NCBI GenBank assembly: GCA_963920665.1
Contig: OY987272.1
Location: forward strand, 1,307,001-1,371,000
DNA length: 64,000 bases
Reading direction: 5' to 3'
Source of the DNA: Straminergon stramineum
Taxonomy: Eukaryota; Streptophyta; Bryopsida; Hypnales; Calliergonaceae
Part shown: in pieces, positions 50,143-62,995 of the stretch
Layout of the letters: each line of letters begins with the position of its first letter
How positions within the stretch are numbered: the stretch's first letter is position 1
Notes under the pieces: model-generated
What the model was told of the DNA's origin: nothing
Database searches by the model: none
The model's input: the letters and a program-made list of their open reading frames with translations, nothing else
Translations under genes and position numbers: made by a program

Positions 50143-50254
50143 ATTGGCATGTAGGTATGGTGTGCATCTCTTTATGCATCTCCACTGTGAGCTTTTTGTT
50201 CTCTTTTTCTTTTTCTTTGACTGTGTGACTTTTCTAAACTAATCAAGTTTACAT

Positions 50255-50406
50255 GGTACTAAGGTAGTATGCTCTGAAAGCGACCATTTAAGCCTACCTA
50301 ACTCATCATTGCTAGTAATAGATATTTCAAGGAATATGTCACCCATTCTTAGATAGGGGTCACATTTAGAACATGGTCGCTTATACAGCATGCTACCTTA
50401 GTGCTC
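50255..50406. mobile_element. Small MITE with GGTACTAAGGTAG ends
   Basis: Arms GGTACTAAGGTAGTATGCTC...GCGACCAT (50255-50287) and ATGGTCGC...GCTACCTTAGTGCTC (50373-50406) are inverted copies around about 85 bp. No other copy is seen in the window. Confidence 0.65.
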
Positions 50407-51106
50407 ATTTTATCCTAAAAATTCCCCTGTAAAGACTGTGATTCGTATCTCTAATTGGTCAATTTTGGGGGAGGATTTCAACATACCATATTATACTGTG
50501 CATCATGACTGGGGGCAAACAAATTTGTAATATTAAGGCTAAATTCAGCCACCAAAAGTCTGGAAGGACATGTCATTATGATTTACAGTTTCAGTGTATC
50601 TCACTCAAGTGTGCAATTTGTTTGTGCAAGCTTTTACTTCCCACCTAGAAATTTCCCTTTGTGTATGCTTCTGAAATACATTTTCCTTGACCCAATAACG
50701 CACAAAACTCAAGTCAATGCTCACAATGCAGCTGTGTCTCTTTGACTGATCCCTACAGTGATGGTGGGGGTGGGTTGAAACCACTACGTGCTAGTGCGCT
50801 AGTTGGAGCACACCTTGCACCTTGGCCACTCTCCCACAGTCATAGGTCCACCGTAATAGGGCTAAAATTTGACTATTCATAGAACTATTTTGAAATATCT
50901 CCACTTTTCTCTCTATTGGTCTCAAAAATTTGCAACTTTTTCCATAGTTGACACTCACAACTTGCAAGGGGTATGCTAACAGTTCTTAACCCCTAAAGGA
51001 CCGAATGACCATTGAACGCATGGAAGTAATCTCGGGTAGGTTTGTATGAAGTCATTTTCTAACAAATGTTCATCAAATTTTGACATAAGGTGTGAACATG
51101 TATCTC

Positions 51107-51336
51107 TTAACCCAATAAGGACGCTATGGACTAGAGTGGTCCAATGGATAACAAAGAACTCTCGCATGTGAGACAGAAGTGCCATTGTTCATGTTTGGGA
51201 TTTTGTGCAATAAGGAGGAAGTCTTGCATAGTAGTATGACCTCCAATGATTACTTTCGGGTTTTTTAAAGTAGATGATTCACACTGTTTCAAAAAACAAG
51301 ATTTCCATGGTGACCAACCCATCCTTACAGAGTTAA
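51107..51336 (-). mobile_element. TTAA-flanked MITE, family A, reverse (A5), nested in B3
   Basis: The 222-bp element lies between TTAA 51107-51110 and TTAA 51333-51336. Copy B1 has a single TTAA at the matching position (10692-10695), followed by the same GTGxGAATGTAA, so the duplication of TTAA is visible directly. Confidence 0.92.
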
Positions 51337-51467
51337 GTGGGAATGTAATTTTTTTTCTGATCGGATGCCTGGATCAAAAGTTATGTTGCCCTAAACTTTT
51401 CAGGCTACTCAGGTGGCATGTGCAAAACACCTCCTCTACTTCTGAAATTTGGTAGGTATGTAACTTA

Positions 51468-52663
51468 CATGATATAACAACGGTGCTATTTTGTGAGCCT
51501 GTGAGCATGAGCCTATGAGCATTGAGTAGGGATTATGTGAGCGTTGAGCTTAGAAATTTGAAAAAGCATTAGAAACTTATTGATATTTCAAAAAATAGAT
51601 TCCATCTTAAAATTTGGATCAAAATTTATTATTTGTAGTAAATTTTAGTACCTACTACCATGGACCTATTACCGTGGGTATATAGAATTCAAATGAAAAT
51701 TATAATTTTGAATCTTATCTAGTAGTATACATTATGAAGATGAAGAATCCAATTTATGTGAAAGATGAATGGATATGGAAATAAGTTTACTTAGAATATT
51801 GGTTGATCATTGTCCTATAAGAATATGGACCCTCCCGGGGTCAATGGGAACACACCAATAATTTTTTCTTGATGTGCTATTATTGAATTTTTTTAGATTT
51901 TTTTTAAATTGTTGATAAGATTTCATTACATGTGTCGAAAGAACTTAGCCTCACCAAGTTTTATTTTTGTTGATCACTATCTTATAGTAGGATGGATCTT
52001 CTTAGGACCGTTGGAGGTAGTACCTTCGCTTATGTCTTAATGTGTTGGTAATTAGACTTATTAACATTTTAGAAAAATATTGTTAAGATTGTTAAGATTT
52101 TAAGAAAATATTTGGTTGATAGGGATTATTTGTATAAGGAATGAACTGAGTTTCACCCAAATGTTGATTAGTTGATCATTGTCTTCTTGTAGGACCTCTT
52201 GGGTATCAAATTCTTCTATCTTGATCAAATTGTTGTTTAATTGACCACTCCCCTCTCAGTGCTTGGTACCTCTCAGTGCCAAGGGGAGCCACCCACCTAC
52301 CCACATGAATTTTGAAAAAAAAAAAAAAAAAAAACTTTTTTTTTTTTTTTCAAATTCACGATGGGAGGGCTCCCCTCGGCCCCGAGGGGTACCAAGTAGA
52401 AAGAGGGGAGTGATCATAAAAAATTAATTCTCAATGGAACAACCATATTTGATTTCAAAAGAATCCTAATTAATTATCAATTTTTTTCTTCTTAAAATCT
52501 AGTGAAGTCCAACGAATGGTACATCAAGGTTGTTCAAGGGACCATGGTAATAGGTATTAATAAAATTTATTAAAAATAGGATATTTTAACCAAAATTTTA
52601 CATGGAATCTCTAAAAAGTTGTATGCTCACAAGCTCATAAAATAGAAACCTTGCATGATATAA
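51468..52663. mobile_element. 1.18-kb element with 10-bp target duplication, MULE-like
   Basis: The insertion at 51478-52653 is flanked by the perfect 10-bp direct repeat CATGATATAA (51468-51477 and 52654-52663). Its ends CAACGGTGCTATTTTGTGAGC and CAAGGTTTCTATTTTATGAGC (reverse) match at 17 of 21 positions. A 9-11-bp duplication suggests a Mutator-like non-autonomous element. No transposase frame is seen. Confidence 0.75.
52243..52415. mobile_element. Near-palindromic MITE nested in the 1.18-kb element
   Basis: Outer arms GACCACTCCCCTCTC and GAGGGGAGTGATC, then GGTACC and AGGGGAGCC with their complements, fold back on a core of about 20 A followed by about 14 T (52316-52350). The whole 173 bp is nearly self-complementary. 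Confidence 0.75.
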
Positions 52664-53179
52664 GACACAAATGTCTAAAACAATAACCATGTGTAGTGTA
52701 AAAATCTTACTTTAGGAGGAGTTAAAGGTTGCTAGCCCTATCAGGCAAGGTCATAAAAAACCTTTTTCCCCTAACTTCAAACGTTGTAATCTTTCAATCC
52801 GTACAATCAAAGTTTCTAAAAAAATTTCCACACATTCTTCCACACATTTTTCCATAGTAGTCTAGTACATATTTGTATGGTTGAGTTTTGAAAAAAAACT
52901 TTTTTTTTCATTTTTTTCTCACTACCCTAAAAGAAGGCAGTTTTTTCACAATTGGTGTCTAAAATGTGCCTCGGTCCTTTAGGGGTTAAGCTCACATTTT
53001 GAGGCTCAAAAACTAACATCATTGGAAAAGAGATTCTTCAAGATAGCATTGGTGTACTAGGATACTTGCAATTGGTTGGAAGTTAATATAGCAATTTGTA
53101 CAAATAGGATAAATAAGTCATCCATCCTCTAACTAAACAACCTTGTTTTTCTTTGATTCAATTTTGTTGCATTAAATTA

Positions 53180-54729
53180 TTAACTCTTGGAGACAATTGT
53201 TCATTAAATTGACAATTGGAAATTCAAGTAAGTTCTTGCAAAGTCAATTTTAAATGGATGTTTTTGAAGTCTTAACCCCTCATTGCCTAAGGCTTGAACA
53301 GGTTCGAAAACATCATTGCTTTTGAAGTGTTATAGATCTATATGTCACTCGATTATAGGGATCTTAACCATAAAATCTTGTAGTGTGCATGTTGTAGATG
53401 ATGTGAATCAAATTTGGAGTCATTTGGCCATATAGATTGTAAGATTATAATATTTTAGTGTTGAAAAAGGATATTGAAATTTTCCTAGAAACACATTTGG
53501 AGGTGAAATTCGATTTCTAAACCTACTCAAATTAAAAACTTTATACTATATAGTGATTCAAAACCAACAAATAAAACACATTGGTGAAAAAAATATCATT
53601 CAATTGACTCATTGTGTCTGCAAAATGGCTTTGAAATGTAAAAAATTAGCAAGAAAAGTTGCAAAAAACACATCTGAAGCTACACCTCCTTCTACTAAAA
53701 TGCTTCTCAATCACTCATAACTTTTTTGATTGATATGGAATTTTATCCACACAAACTAGACTACTATATGCAACTTTTCCGAAAAATAGTATTAAAAACA
53801 AACATTGTACAAAGAAGAAACAAGCCACCAAAGTTCACCATAATCCAAAAATATCCAGATTTTGAACTTTGAATTGCTCCCAAGCATTCAAAGCAACTTG
53901 GAATGACATGAAAATTTTACCACAATAACTAGACTTCAAGGAGAACACAACCCAATAAGTTTTAAAGAAAACAAACATTGGATGAAGGAGATAGAAGCCC
54001 CTGAAGTTGCAACCATCAAATACAGTTTGTTGAACTCAAATTGAACCCTTGAACTTCAATTGGCTTCTACAAAATAAGTACATCTTGGATTGATCTGAAA
54101 ATTTTACAACACAATCTAGAAGAGAGTACAAATTTTTCAACAAGTTTTATTGAAATTCGGACATTAGATGCAAAAATTAAAGCACTTTGAATTGGACTTG
54201 AAACTATGTGAGGACAATTTGGTACCCTTCAACGATGAGGGTTAACACAAGGTGTGTAATCCCTTTGTGGGAATATAATTGCTATAATTCTAATTTGGTG
54301 TCCGGATCAAAAGTTATGATATCTAAAGTTTTTGGAGCAAGTTGGACAACTTTGGGCAAAATATGCAAAATTCCTCCTCTCATTCTATAATTAGGTAAGT
54401 ATATATTGAACATGATATAGGATGCAACTATCTAGAAAATTTATGTGTAGTGCAAAATTTTTACTCCAATAGGAGTTTATGCCTAATAATCTTGTTAGGC
54501 AAGGTAGAAAAAAAAACTTTTTATTTAGTCTAACTTCAAATTGTATAATCTTTCAATCTCTATTGTTAAAGTTTATGAATTTTTTTCCATACATTCCCAT
54601 GGAAGTTGAGTAAAACTTGAAAATATGGTTGAAATTCTTAAAAATAACAATTTTTTTTGTTACTATCCTAAAAATGGTAACTATTTTGGCAATTTCTATT
54701 GGAGATGTAGCTTGTCCTTGAGGGGTTAA
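53180..54729 (+). mobile_element. Family B MITE, old copy (B4), host of a nested family D element
   Basis: The flanks are TTAA 53180-53183 and TTAA 54726-54729, with ends CTCTTGGAGAC and CCTTGAGGGG. Its left about 90 bp (53184-53271) and its right part (from 54247) follow family B, and the D2 element sits between them at TTAA. Confidence 0.75.
53272..54246 (+). mobile_element. TTAA-flanked MITE, family D, full copy (D2)
   Basis: The 967-bp element starts CCCCTCATTGCC and ends CAACGATGAGGG between TTAA 53272-53275 and TTAA 54243-54246. The interior is shared with the copy at 58497-59465 ('aacatcattgcttttgaa', 'attcaattgactcattgtg'). No coding capacity. Confidence 0.88.
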
Positions 54730-57700
54730 GTTGATTTCATAAAACTACATTATTTAGATTAACCGTAGAATGACAAGGCAAAATGTCATTTTTATGAACT
54801 AAAAATGAAATGAATACATGGTAAAGTACTTTTTCCAACCATTGCCTTGACACCATAACATTGTATGACCAGGCAATACACCTCTCCATGCTAGGATGAT
54901 ATCATGCTTTGCTTGATACTTGGGAGGGACTTCCTACTTAATTCAAGAATTGATGTTGACTAAGGAGCAATATAAGACAATTTTGTTCACCTTAAATGTT
55001 GCCCTATCAAAGATGCAAAATGGACCCGTGCCTCATTGGTAGACAATGTTATAACAATGACATGCATCAAATTTTGCTCACCTCAGAGAATGTGTTTATC
55101 AAATTCTAGCAATGAAGAAAATTCTTGATGCTCCTTTGAGGATAAAAAAATGGACTAGCAACCAAATTTGATTCAATTGAATTTACATGTGGCCTTGAAT
55201 ATGATCTCTTTTGCATTTGATGGAGGTGAACAATTGAAAAGTAGTTAACTATGTACCAAAAAGATGCAAACACCTCTTGGTGTTTGTATTAGTTACCCCC
55301 CCTTCCAATGCCAAAAATCATAGGTTGTTGTTGTTTTTTAAAAATGCTTCCTCCTTGAATGTCGGCGATAGCTTAAATAATCACAAGTTGTTGATCTTTA
55401 AGATATGATCTGAGCTATCCAAATAGAAAATACAAAATATAATATTAGATACAATACAATTATAGATACGATATAGATACAGTACATATTATGGATACGA
55501 TATGTATAGATTACATATACATATATAGATATAGACCAAAGATATAACCCATATTGTTTGGGGAGAGGGTACACTCTAAAAATCTAAGCAAGGAGGGGAG
55601 AGGGATAACTAACAAGGGGGGGGGCAAAGCAACCAAAGAGGGGGGAGATAACACATGTTCTAAAAAAAGTTAACTACAAATCTCAAGAAGACATGTGTAC
55701 CTTCCATATTTAAATATGAATTTTTCAAGAAGGTGCAACTTTTGTGTCACTATCCACCCAAAAGACAGTACACACCTCTAGGAAGGTACAATGTCTGATT
55801 TGTAACATGCTTTGAATTGAGTAATTTATATTGCACCTTGAAGTGTAGGTAATATTGCACGGTGTACTTATTTTCTAAATATAGATTGATACAAAATTTT
55901 GGAGAACTTTATGATATTCTTCACTCTATGGAAAATGTATGGTAAGAAAAAAAATTTAATTGATTTTTGGAGTATGTTTTGTATTTGACATTGTTTTTTT
56001 TTTAAATATTCTTCAAGATACTCTAAAATTTCTAAGAAAATCTCAAAAGTGAACAATGCATAGAAGACAAGTGATTTCATGTACGAAAAAAAAAAAATGT
56101 TTACGTAATCCAATACGGAAATAAGGAATGTGAATCCACAATCATACTATCCAAAATCTGACACCTACATTTGGACCATAAATCAACACTAAAATCTAGA
56201 TTTTGATGATATAAGATATACACAATCAAAATATGAGAGCCTACAAGGCTGTAAGAGTCTTTTGTCAATTTTTTCTACACCTACAAACAATACTCACATT
56301 GTAAGGTGTTACTCCTCTTTCAAATGTCAAGAAAAATCTAATCAATTTTTTTAATATTTTACAATTGTAACTCTTCTCAATTACTATTAGTGTTGATTAT
56401 GGGTGCACTTATATTGAAGCATACAAATTGAGGATTATTTATACTATTAAAAATAAATTGCATGGATTTCTAGAGCTTGCCTTCATAACATTCTTGAATG
56501 TGAACAAAGTAGAAAGAATATACTTGTGCTTGTTAATTCAAGAAAATTCTCTTACTCAAGAAATATACAATAGTTTAAGTAAAAATACCTAGTGTCATAC
56601 TCAATTTGGAGTGCAAATTTACTTAGTTATAACCATATGTCCTACATTTTTAGCTATAAGAATGCAAATTGAGGAAGAAAAAGTAACAAAAGGGCCCTTC
56701 CATATTTTGTTGTGTGCATCAATGTGCAAAATTTCAGCCACAAGATTAAAGAATTAGTATTCTAATTGCTTGCCAATAGTTGAATAAACTCTAAAGGTTT
56801 TCAGCGCCAAACACTAATTCAAAATATTGTTATCCAAAGCAAGGCCAAAATTTTCACCTATTTTTTTTCCTTTAATACATCCATCCACATAATCTTTTAG
56901 TTAATTTGGTCAAACATATCTTTTTATATTTTTAAATTGAAAGCCTTCATTAATTGCAAGATTGATGTGCCTAAACTTCAATAGGTAGGTTTTCATAGGG
57001 TTAAAAAAGAAAAAGTTTTTTTTCTAAATTAGGAAAAAACTTGTGTATATAAATTATGCATTTTAGTTAAAATATGGTATTGGAAAATGGGTTGAGGACA
57101 ATTAAGAAAAAATTTAATCAAATTTTTTTTATTCATCTTTAAAAATAGAAGGTAGTAGTTAATGAAAGAATAACCTCAATCACTAATAGCTTTCACAAGA
57201 AATGGAGAATTGTAAATTCCAAAAGTGAGAATGTTCTACATAACAATATATATATATATATACTCAATTTCAGTTTTTAATTGACAATTTTCAGAATTGT
57301 ATTCAAAAAGTGACTTTAAATGTTTCTTCTACCTTCATTGCTTGCAAAGTAAAACTCCTTATAACTTTCACCTCATTACTTGGAATTGAATGGTCCAAAT
57401 GTTAATGTATTGGTATCAATATATACAATCAAATCAAATTAATTGATGATCTTTTAGAATATGTTTTTAGCTAGCAAATTTATCATTGAAATTAAATCCC
57501 AAGGTTCTTTAATGTTTAGAGGCCAAAATAAGCTTCAAAATACGAATTTGCAAAGCAAGGCCAAAATCTTCAATCATTTTGTATACTTTTATAAATCCAA
57601 CTACTTGTTCTTTTTTTGAAAATTTTCAAGTATATCTTCCCAAAATTTCTAGAGTGCAAATTGATATTAGTTGCAAGATTATAATGCCTACACTCCAAAA

Positions 57701-58492
57701 AAATAGTTTTTTCTACTCCTTAGAGGTGACTTTTGTCTTCCAATATTTTTAGGAAAAGAAATGTACCCTAATACTTGTACACTGTATTCCAACATTCCAT
57801 ATGCTGAAATTGGGTTGAAAATATATGAAAAAATTTAACAAAAAATAATGATATATATGTTTTAAAATAAATTACTAAGTGGAAGGTGGTACATAATGAA
57901 AGAGAAACCTAAATCACTAACAACTTTGGAATAAAATTCAAATTTTGTCAATCTCAATCATGATGGAAGTGTTTTAGTAAGTAACATATATCCAATGTTG
58001 TTATTTATTTGAAACTTCTTCTTATTGTGTTCAAAAAACAACTTCACTACTTGTAACATAAAAGTTCTCATAACTTTCATTTCATCACTTAGAATAGGAT
58101 GATATAATTTTTTTGGAGAAAGTATTACTCAATCAAATTATATGGATTTTTAAAAAATGTATCATTTTAGATACCCATTTTGACATTGAAATCACATATG
58201 TCCTTCTAACTTAGGCAATATTAATCCAAATAACATGAAACATAGTTTTACATGTAGAGTATGATGATTAGGACCTATCCTAATAATTTCATGCAAAGTT
58301 TCAAATTTTGAAGTCAAAATAACACATTGCAAATATTTATCAAACATGCAAGAAACAAATCTTTGTAAATAGTCATGTAGATTATGGTGATCAACATCCA
58401 TATTAAAGATTTCATGCAAAAACTTCAAATCATAAAGTCAATACAATGTGCCCAAGTTTGGAAAGAAACCCAAGTGCTCTCTCTAATTCCTA
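54730..58492. other. AT-rich intergenic DNA
   Basis: No gene is supported in 3.8 kb. A degenerate ATAGATAC/ATACAAT tract lies at about 55425-55550 and G-rich runs at about 55560-55650. A (TA)n tract lies at about 57246-57261. Two stretches near 56820 and 57540 share phrases such as 'caaagcaaggccaaaat', pointing to an old repeat. Confidence 0.4.
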
Positions 58493-59469
58493 AAGGTCCA
58501 AGGTCTTTTGGGTTTAAAAACATCATTGCTTTTGAAGTGTTATAGGTTTAAATGTCATTAAGGTGTAGAAATCTCAACCTTACAATCTTGTAGTGTATGT
58601 GTTGTAGACGACAAGAATCAAATTTGAAGTCATTTGGCCACATAGATTGCAAGATTATATGTTTTAGTGTTGATAAAGGATGCTAAAATTTTCCTTGTAA
58701 CACATTTGGAAGTGAAATTTGATTTCAAAACCTACTCAAATGAAGAAAATTTAAATAATAAAGCACTTAAAAACCAATACCCAAAATATTGATGTAAGAA
58801 AATATTATTCAATTGACTCATTGTGTCTGCAAAATGACTTTGAAATGTTGAAAAATAGCAAAAAAAAGTTGCAAAAAACACATCCATGGTTAAATCCCTT
58901 CTACCAAAATGCTTCTTAGTCACTCATATTAATTTCTTGGATTGAGATGAAATTTTAATTACACAAACAAGACTAGTAAGTGCAACTTCCCCCCCAAAAG
59001 TTATTGGAAGTGGTCATTGTATGAAGAAGAAACAAGCGCAGCAATTAACCATAATCTAAAAATGTCTGATGTTTAAACTTTCAATTGCTTCCAAATATTT
59101 AAAACAACTTTAATTGACATGGAAATTTTACCACAACAACTAGACTTCAAAGGGAATACAACCCAAAATTTTTTTTATTGAAAACGAACATTGGATGAAG
59201 GATATACAAGCCCCCAAAGTTGTGACCATTGAAAATGGAATTTGGTGAACTCAAATTGACCCCATGAACTTCAAATGGCTTTCAAAACACCAGTTCATCT
59301 TGGACTGATCTGAAAATTTTACCACTCAAACTAGAAGAGAGAGCCCACATTTACCAACAAGTTTAATTAAATCCAGACATCAGATGCAAAAGTTACAACA
59401 CTTCAAGTTGCACTTCCAAGTATGCAAGGACACTTAAAATTTTGGTCCCCTAGGGCACTCAGGGATTAA
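58493..59469 (+). mobile_element. TTAA-type MITE, family D (D3)
   Basis: About 969 bp follow copy D2 along the full length. The left flank is mutated (CTAA 58493-58496, start TTCCTAAAGG) and the right flank is TTAA 59466-59469, after GGGCACTCAGGGA. Confidence 0.82.
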
Positions 59470-59701
59470 CCCTCAAATGTGAGGTTGATCACCATGGAAA
59501 TCATCTTTTTTGATACCAAGAGAATTATCCCTTTCAAAAACACCCAAGAGCACTCATTGGAGGCCCAACTATTGTGCAAGACCTCCCCTTTCCACACAAC
59601 ATTCTCACAATGACCACTTGCACTTTCTGTCTTTTTTTACATAGAAGGATTCTCTACCATCCATCAAACACTTTTGGGCCGTAGTGTCCTTCCAGGGTTC
59701 A
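59466..59701 (+). mobile_element. TTAA-type MITE, family A, diverged (A6)
   Basis: It begins CCCTCAAATG directly after TTAA 59466-59469, which it shares with the preceding family D element, and ends TTCCAGGG before TTCA 59698-59701. Family A phrases 'tcaccatggaaatc' and 'gcactcattgg' are present. Confidence 0.8.
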
Positions 59702-59939
59702 TCCTGAAGGACTCAGCAATGCACAATCCATGCCCCAATTTGTATTGTAAACAACAATCACACTATCAGGTGTAGTTACCTGATAGGATTTGAGAACACA
59801 TGCTGCTTTCTGTCCAACAGCCTCAAACCTCCATTTGTTGCATGTGTTTCTCAAGCACTATCCAAGCAAGTACATGGTTTTTCAAATAGCCATCCATTTG
59901 TATCCATTCCATTGAACAAAGGGATGGATTGCTCTAAGC

Positions 59940-60016
59940 TTAAATTAAATTAAAATTAAAATTAAATTAAAAATTAATGCCTTTAAAAAGTTGTAAAAAG
60001 TTGTAAAAAGTTGTCA
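59940..60016. repeat. Low-complexity tract
   Basis: Repeats of TAAAATTAAA followed by three units of AAAAAGTTGT. It has no coding meaning. Confidence 0.8.
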
Positions 60017-60792
60017 CAAAGGATTTGGGGAGATACATCTGGGGGCCTCCAAATACTCTTAAACTTAACTTATTATGGCCATGATGACTGACTATCCCTA
60101 TGGTCAACTTCTTTCCCCTTTCTGCCCATACTCGTCGAGGTTTATACCGTCCATGCAGATCAATTCATATCGGGTATTAAATGTAATGTGTGGAAAACAT
60201 GGGTTTTTTGCCATTCAATTGGTGTCCTCACCTAGCCCAAAGCTTATCTTACTTAGGCCAATCTGACTCCCTATGGGTTTTATGCTTGGGAAAAAATAAC
60301 ATAAAAAATGACTATTTTCGGGGAAGATGGAGTACCACTTCCTTATCCCCAAGCTCTTCTTAGAACTTTTGGGGGTTGGCAAGCCCACCTTTGTTTTATC
60401 TGTCAACCCAACATGCCATCAAAACTCAAAAGCTTTTGCATTCAATGCAAATCATTATTTTATGTTACTTTTTGTTTTAATAACTTTTTTTCTTTTTTTT
60501 TTGGTTATATGTATATTTCTTCCTTCATAGTTCATGTGTGATAATATTTGTAGAGGGGTTTTGTTCTTGAAGAGATGTTGGAGTTCCTATTACTTGAGGT
60601 CAAACAAAGTTATTATAAGATAGGATAAGATGGCCCTATGTACACCTCAGCCCAATTGCAATCCTTGGTTGAAGGAGTTGATTTTGCTTTGTTCCAATTT
60701 GATGTCATCAAAATTATATTATCATCCTTTCTCTGTAATGAGAGAGTGTCTCAGTACAACAAACTAAAAAATTGTACTTTATGTGTGGAATA
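60017..60792. other. Intergenic DNA, no supported gene
   Basis: Open frames of 60-77 codons occur at 60075-60541 on both strands but show no recognisable domain and no splice continuation. Confidence 0.35.
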
Positions 60793-61210
60793 GGCTCTGC
60801 AAGGGTTTGAATTTGGCTAGCTAGGTGGAGTCATAAGATATATTGACACATGGCTAGAGATGCACCTAGTTCACTACAATAAAAAATAAGGTATGCTTTT
60901 GGATTTTCATTGGAACAATCAAGGGAATTAGGCTCTACATGGGTTTGAATTTGGCTAGCTAGGTGGAGTTATAAGATGTATTGAAACATGGCTAGAGATG
61001 CGCCTAGTTCACTACAATAAAAAAATAAGGGATGCTTTATAGATGATTTTCATTGGAACAATCAAGGGAATTAGGCTCTACAAGGGTTTGAATTTGGCTA
61101 GCTAGGTGGAGTCATGAGATATATTGACACATTTCTATAGATACACCTAGTTCACTACAACAAAAAATAAGGGATGCTTTATGATTTTCATTGGAACAAT
61201 CGAGGGAATG
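60793..61210 (+). repeat. Tandem repeat, three units of about 140 bp
   Basis: Units at 60793-60930, 60931-61073 and 61074-61210 each start GGCTCTxCAxGGGTTTGAAT and contain 'ggctagctaggtggagt' and 'cctagttcactacaa'. Identity is high (above 90 % by eye), so the expansion is recent. Confidence 0.9.
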
Positions 61211-62995
61211 AAAAGAGTCACATTAGCATCCAAACAGACAAAAATCAGTCCACCTAGATGGTGTCCAATAGAAAGTTGTCATGAGTGTCCTAAAGCTTCA
61301 ATTTTGAATAGAGCAAGAATGTCATTCCAAGAAGATCCTAAGTTTGATGACTTTTGTCAAATTGGGTTCAAGTAAACTTTTTAACTCAATTTTAGTTATT
61401 AGAAAGAATTTTGCAATCTATGTAAAGATGTGGTTAAATAAAAAATTTCAAAATAATTTTTCTCTCAACAAAATCTATCTTCTTTATGACTCCATTGGTA
61501 GGTTCCATACCTTCTATAAAGAGCTTGAATGTTATTCAATTTTTTAAAATCATCATATAGATAAATGAGGTGTCATTTCATAGAAAACCTTTAACTTGTT
61601 TGGAATTACAATCAATTTTATCTTATTAGCATGTGTTGGTGGATTATATGAAAAGAATAACGTAGTTGTATGTAGGTGAAGAGATATAATAAATTGTTTG
61701 ATTTACTAAATATTTCAATTCTATAATTTGCTTTTGGAGCACATAAATAATTACTTATGAAGGATGCTACCATCTTGTTGAAAATTTGAGCTACCTAGTA
61801 GTATTCAATGAGGATGCTATAACGTATTCATAATTATGGATGATGCAATAGTAAACAATGAAGATATTAAAAAACCTAGTGTCAAAACTGAAATTGAAAC
61901 AAAATGAGACTTGACTATAACTTTTATTTAATATTTATTTACTTAGAATGAAAAATCATATGTTATTTTTCATGAAAACCTTGATTGAGATTATGGATGA
62001 TGAAAATTATCCATCATAAACAATAGAAGAAGACAAATAGAGGATGTTGCAACTCCAATTTCCTACAACAAGATTTCAATAGCAAGTTTGAGCCTACAAA
62101 AATTCTAAAATTTCATGTTAAAATATTCATAATTTAATTGGCATTGGAAATAATGCAAGAGCAAAAGGGAAGAAGCTTTGCTCAAACAAATGCTACATAA
62201 TTATATAAAGAAGATTGAATGAGACCTTAATAAATGGTACAAAGTTTCATTTGAAAAAAATTCAGCCCTTTTGAGGGACATTTGATTGCATGCAAGTATG
62301 CAAATGGAGAAAAAATCTATCCAATCTTGTCATAGAGAATCTTGCCAATTTGAATCAACTTGTGTGCCCCATTAGATTGGCAATTAAATTTTTATCTTAT
62401 TTTATTGTATTGTATTTGTACATTGGCTAAAAGTCAAATGACCCTCTACAGGTCCTTAATTTTCTCTAATGTCTTATAGCATAGCTAATTAATATCTTTG
62501 AGTTGTCTTTTTGGAGGAAGATGCTAATTTGAAGCTCATGTGAAACATTTAAATTCATTATTCATCCTAAGTTTACATCTCATTAAGGATAAAATTTAGT
62601 ATGTAGCTAGTGTGTAAATATTATGTATAAGTTTTAAAAGATAGAATGTTCCAATTAAATCTATTGACAATATTATTGACTACATCTTCAGTCATGCTTT
62701 TGATTCTAGCTTTCACAAATCCTCCATTTTCAAAGCAAAATTTCTTGTAACATTTTCAAACGGACTATTGTTCATTCAAATGTCTTTGAAAGAAATCTTT
62801 ATTGCACTTCAATATAGATAACTTACATTGTTTAAAAATACACTTTCTTAACTCTTGCTACAATAGTGGACTTCTATATACAAAAAATAGCCAAATTTTA
62901 AGAAAAGACAAAAGAAATTATTAACTTATATATATATAAGTGTGCAATATTTGCATCAAAATTGTAAGTCAAGAAATTTTAGAGAATGGTTTGAT
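61211..62995. other. AT-rich intergenic DNA
   Basis: I see no gene or clear repeat apart from short TA runs near 62929. Confidence 0.4.

Larger units (their letters stand above)
50986..52989 (+). mobile_element. TTAA-flanked MITE, family B (B3), with two nested insertions
   Basis: The element starts CCCCTAAAGGACC and ends GGTCCTTTAGGGG between TTAA 50986-50989 and TTAA 52986-52989. It is about 2 kb because it carries a reverse family A element (51111-51332) and a 1.18-kb element (51478-52653). Removing both leaves about 590 bp that follows copy B2. Confidence 0.9.
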
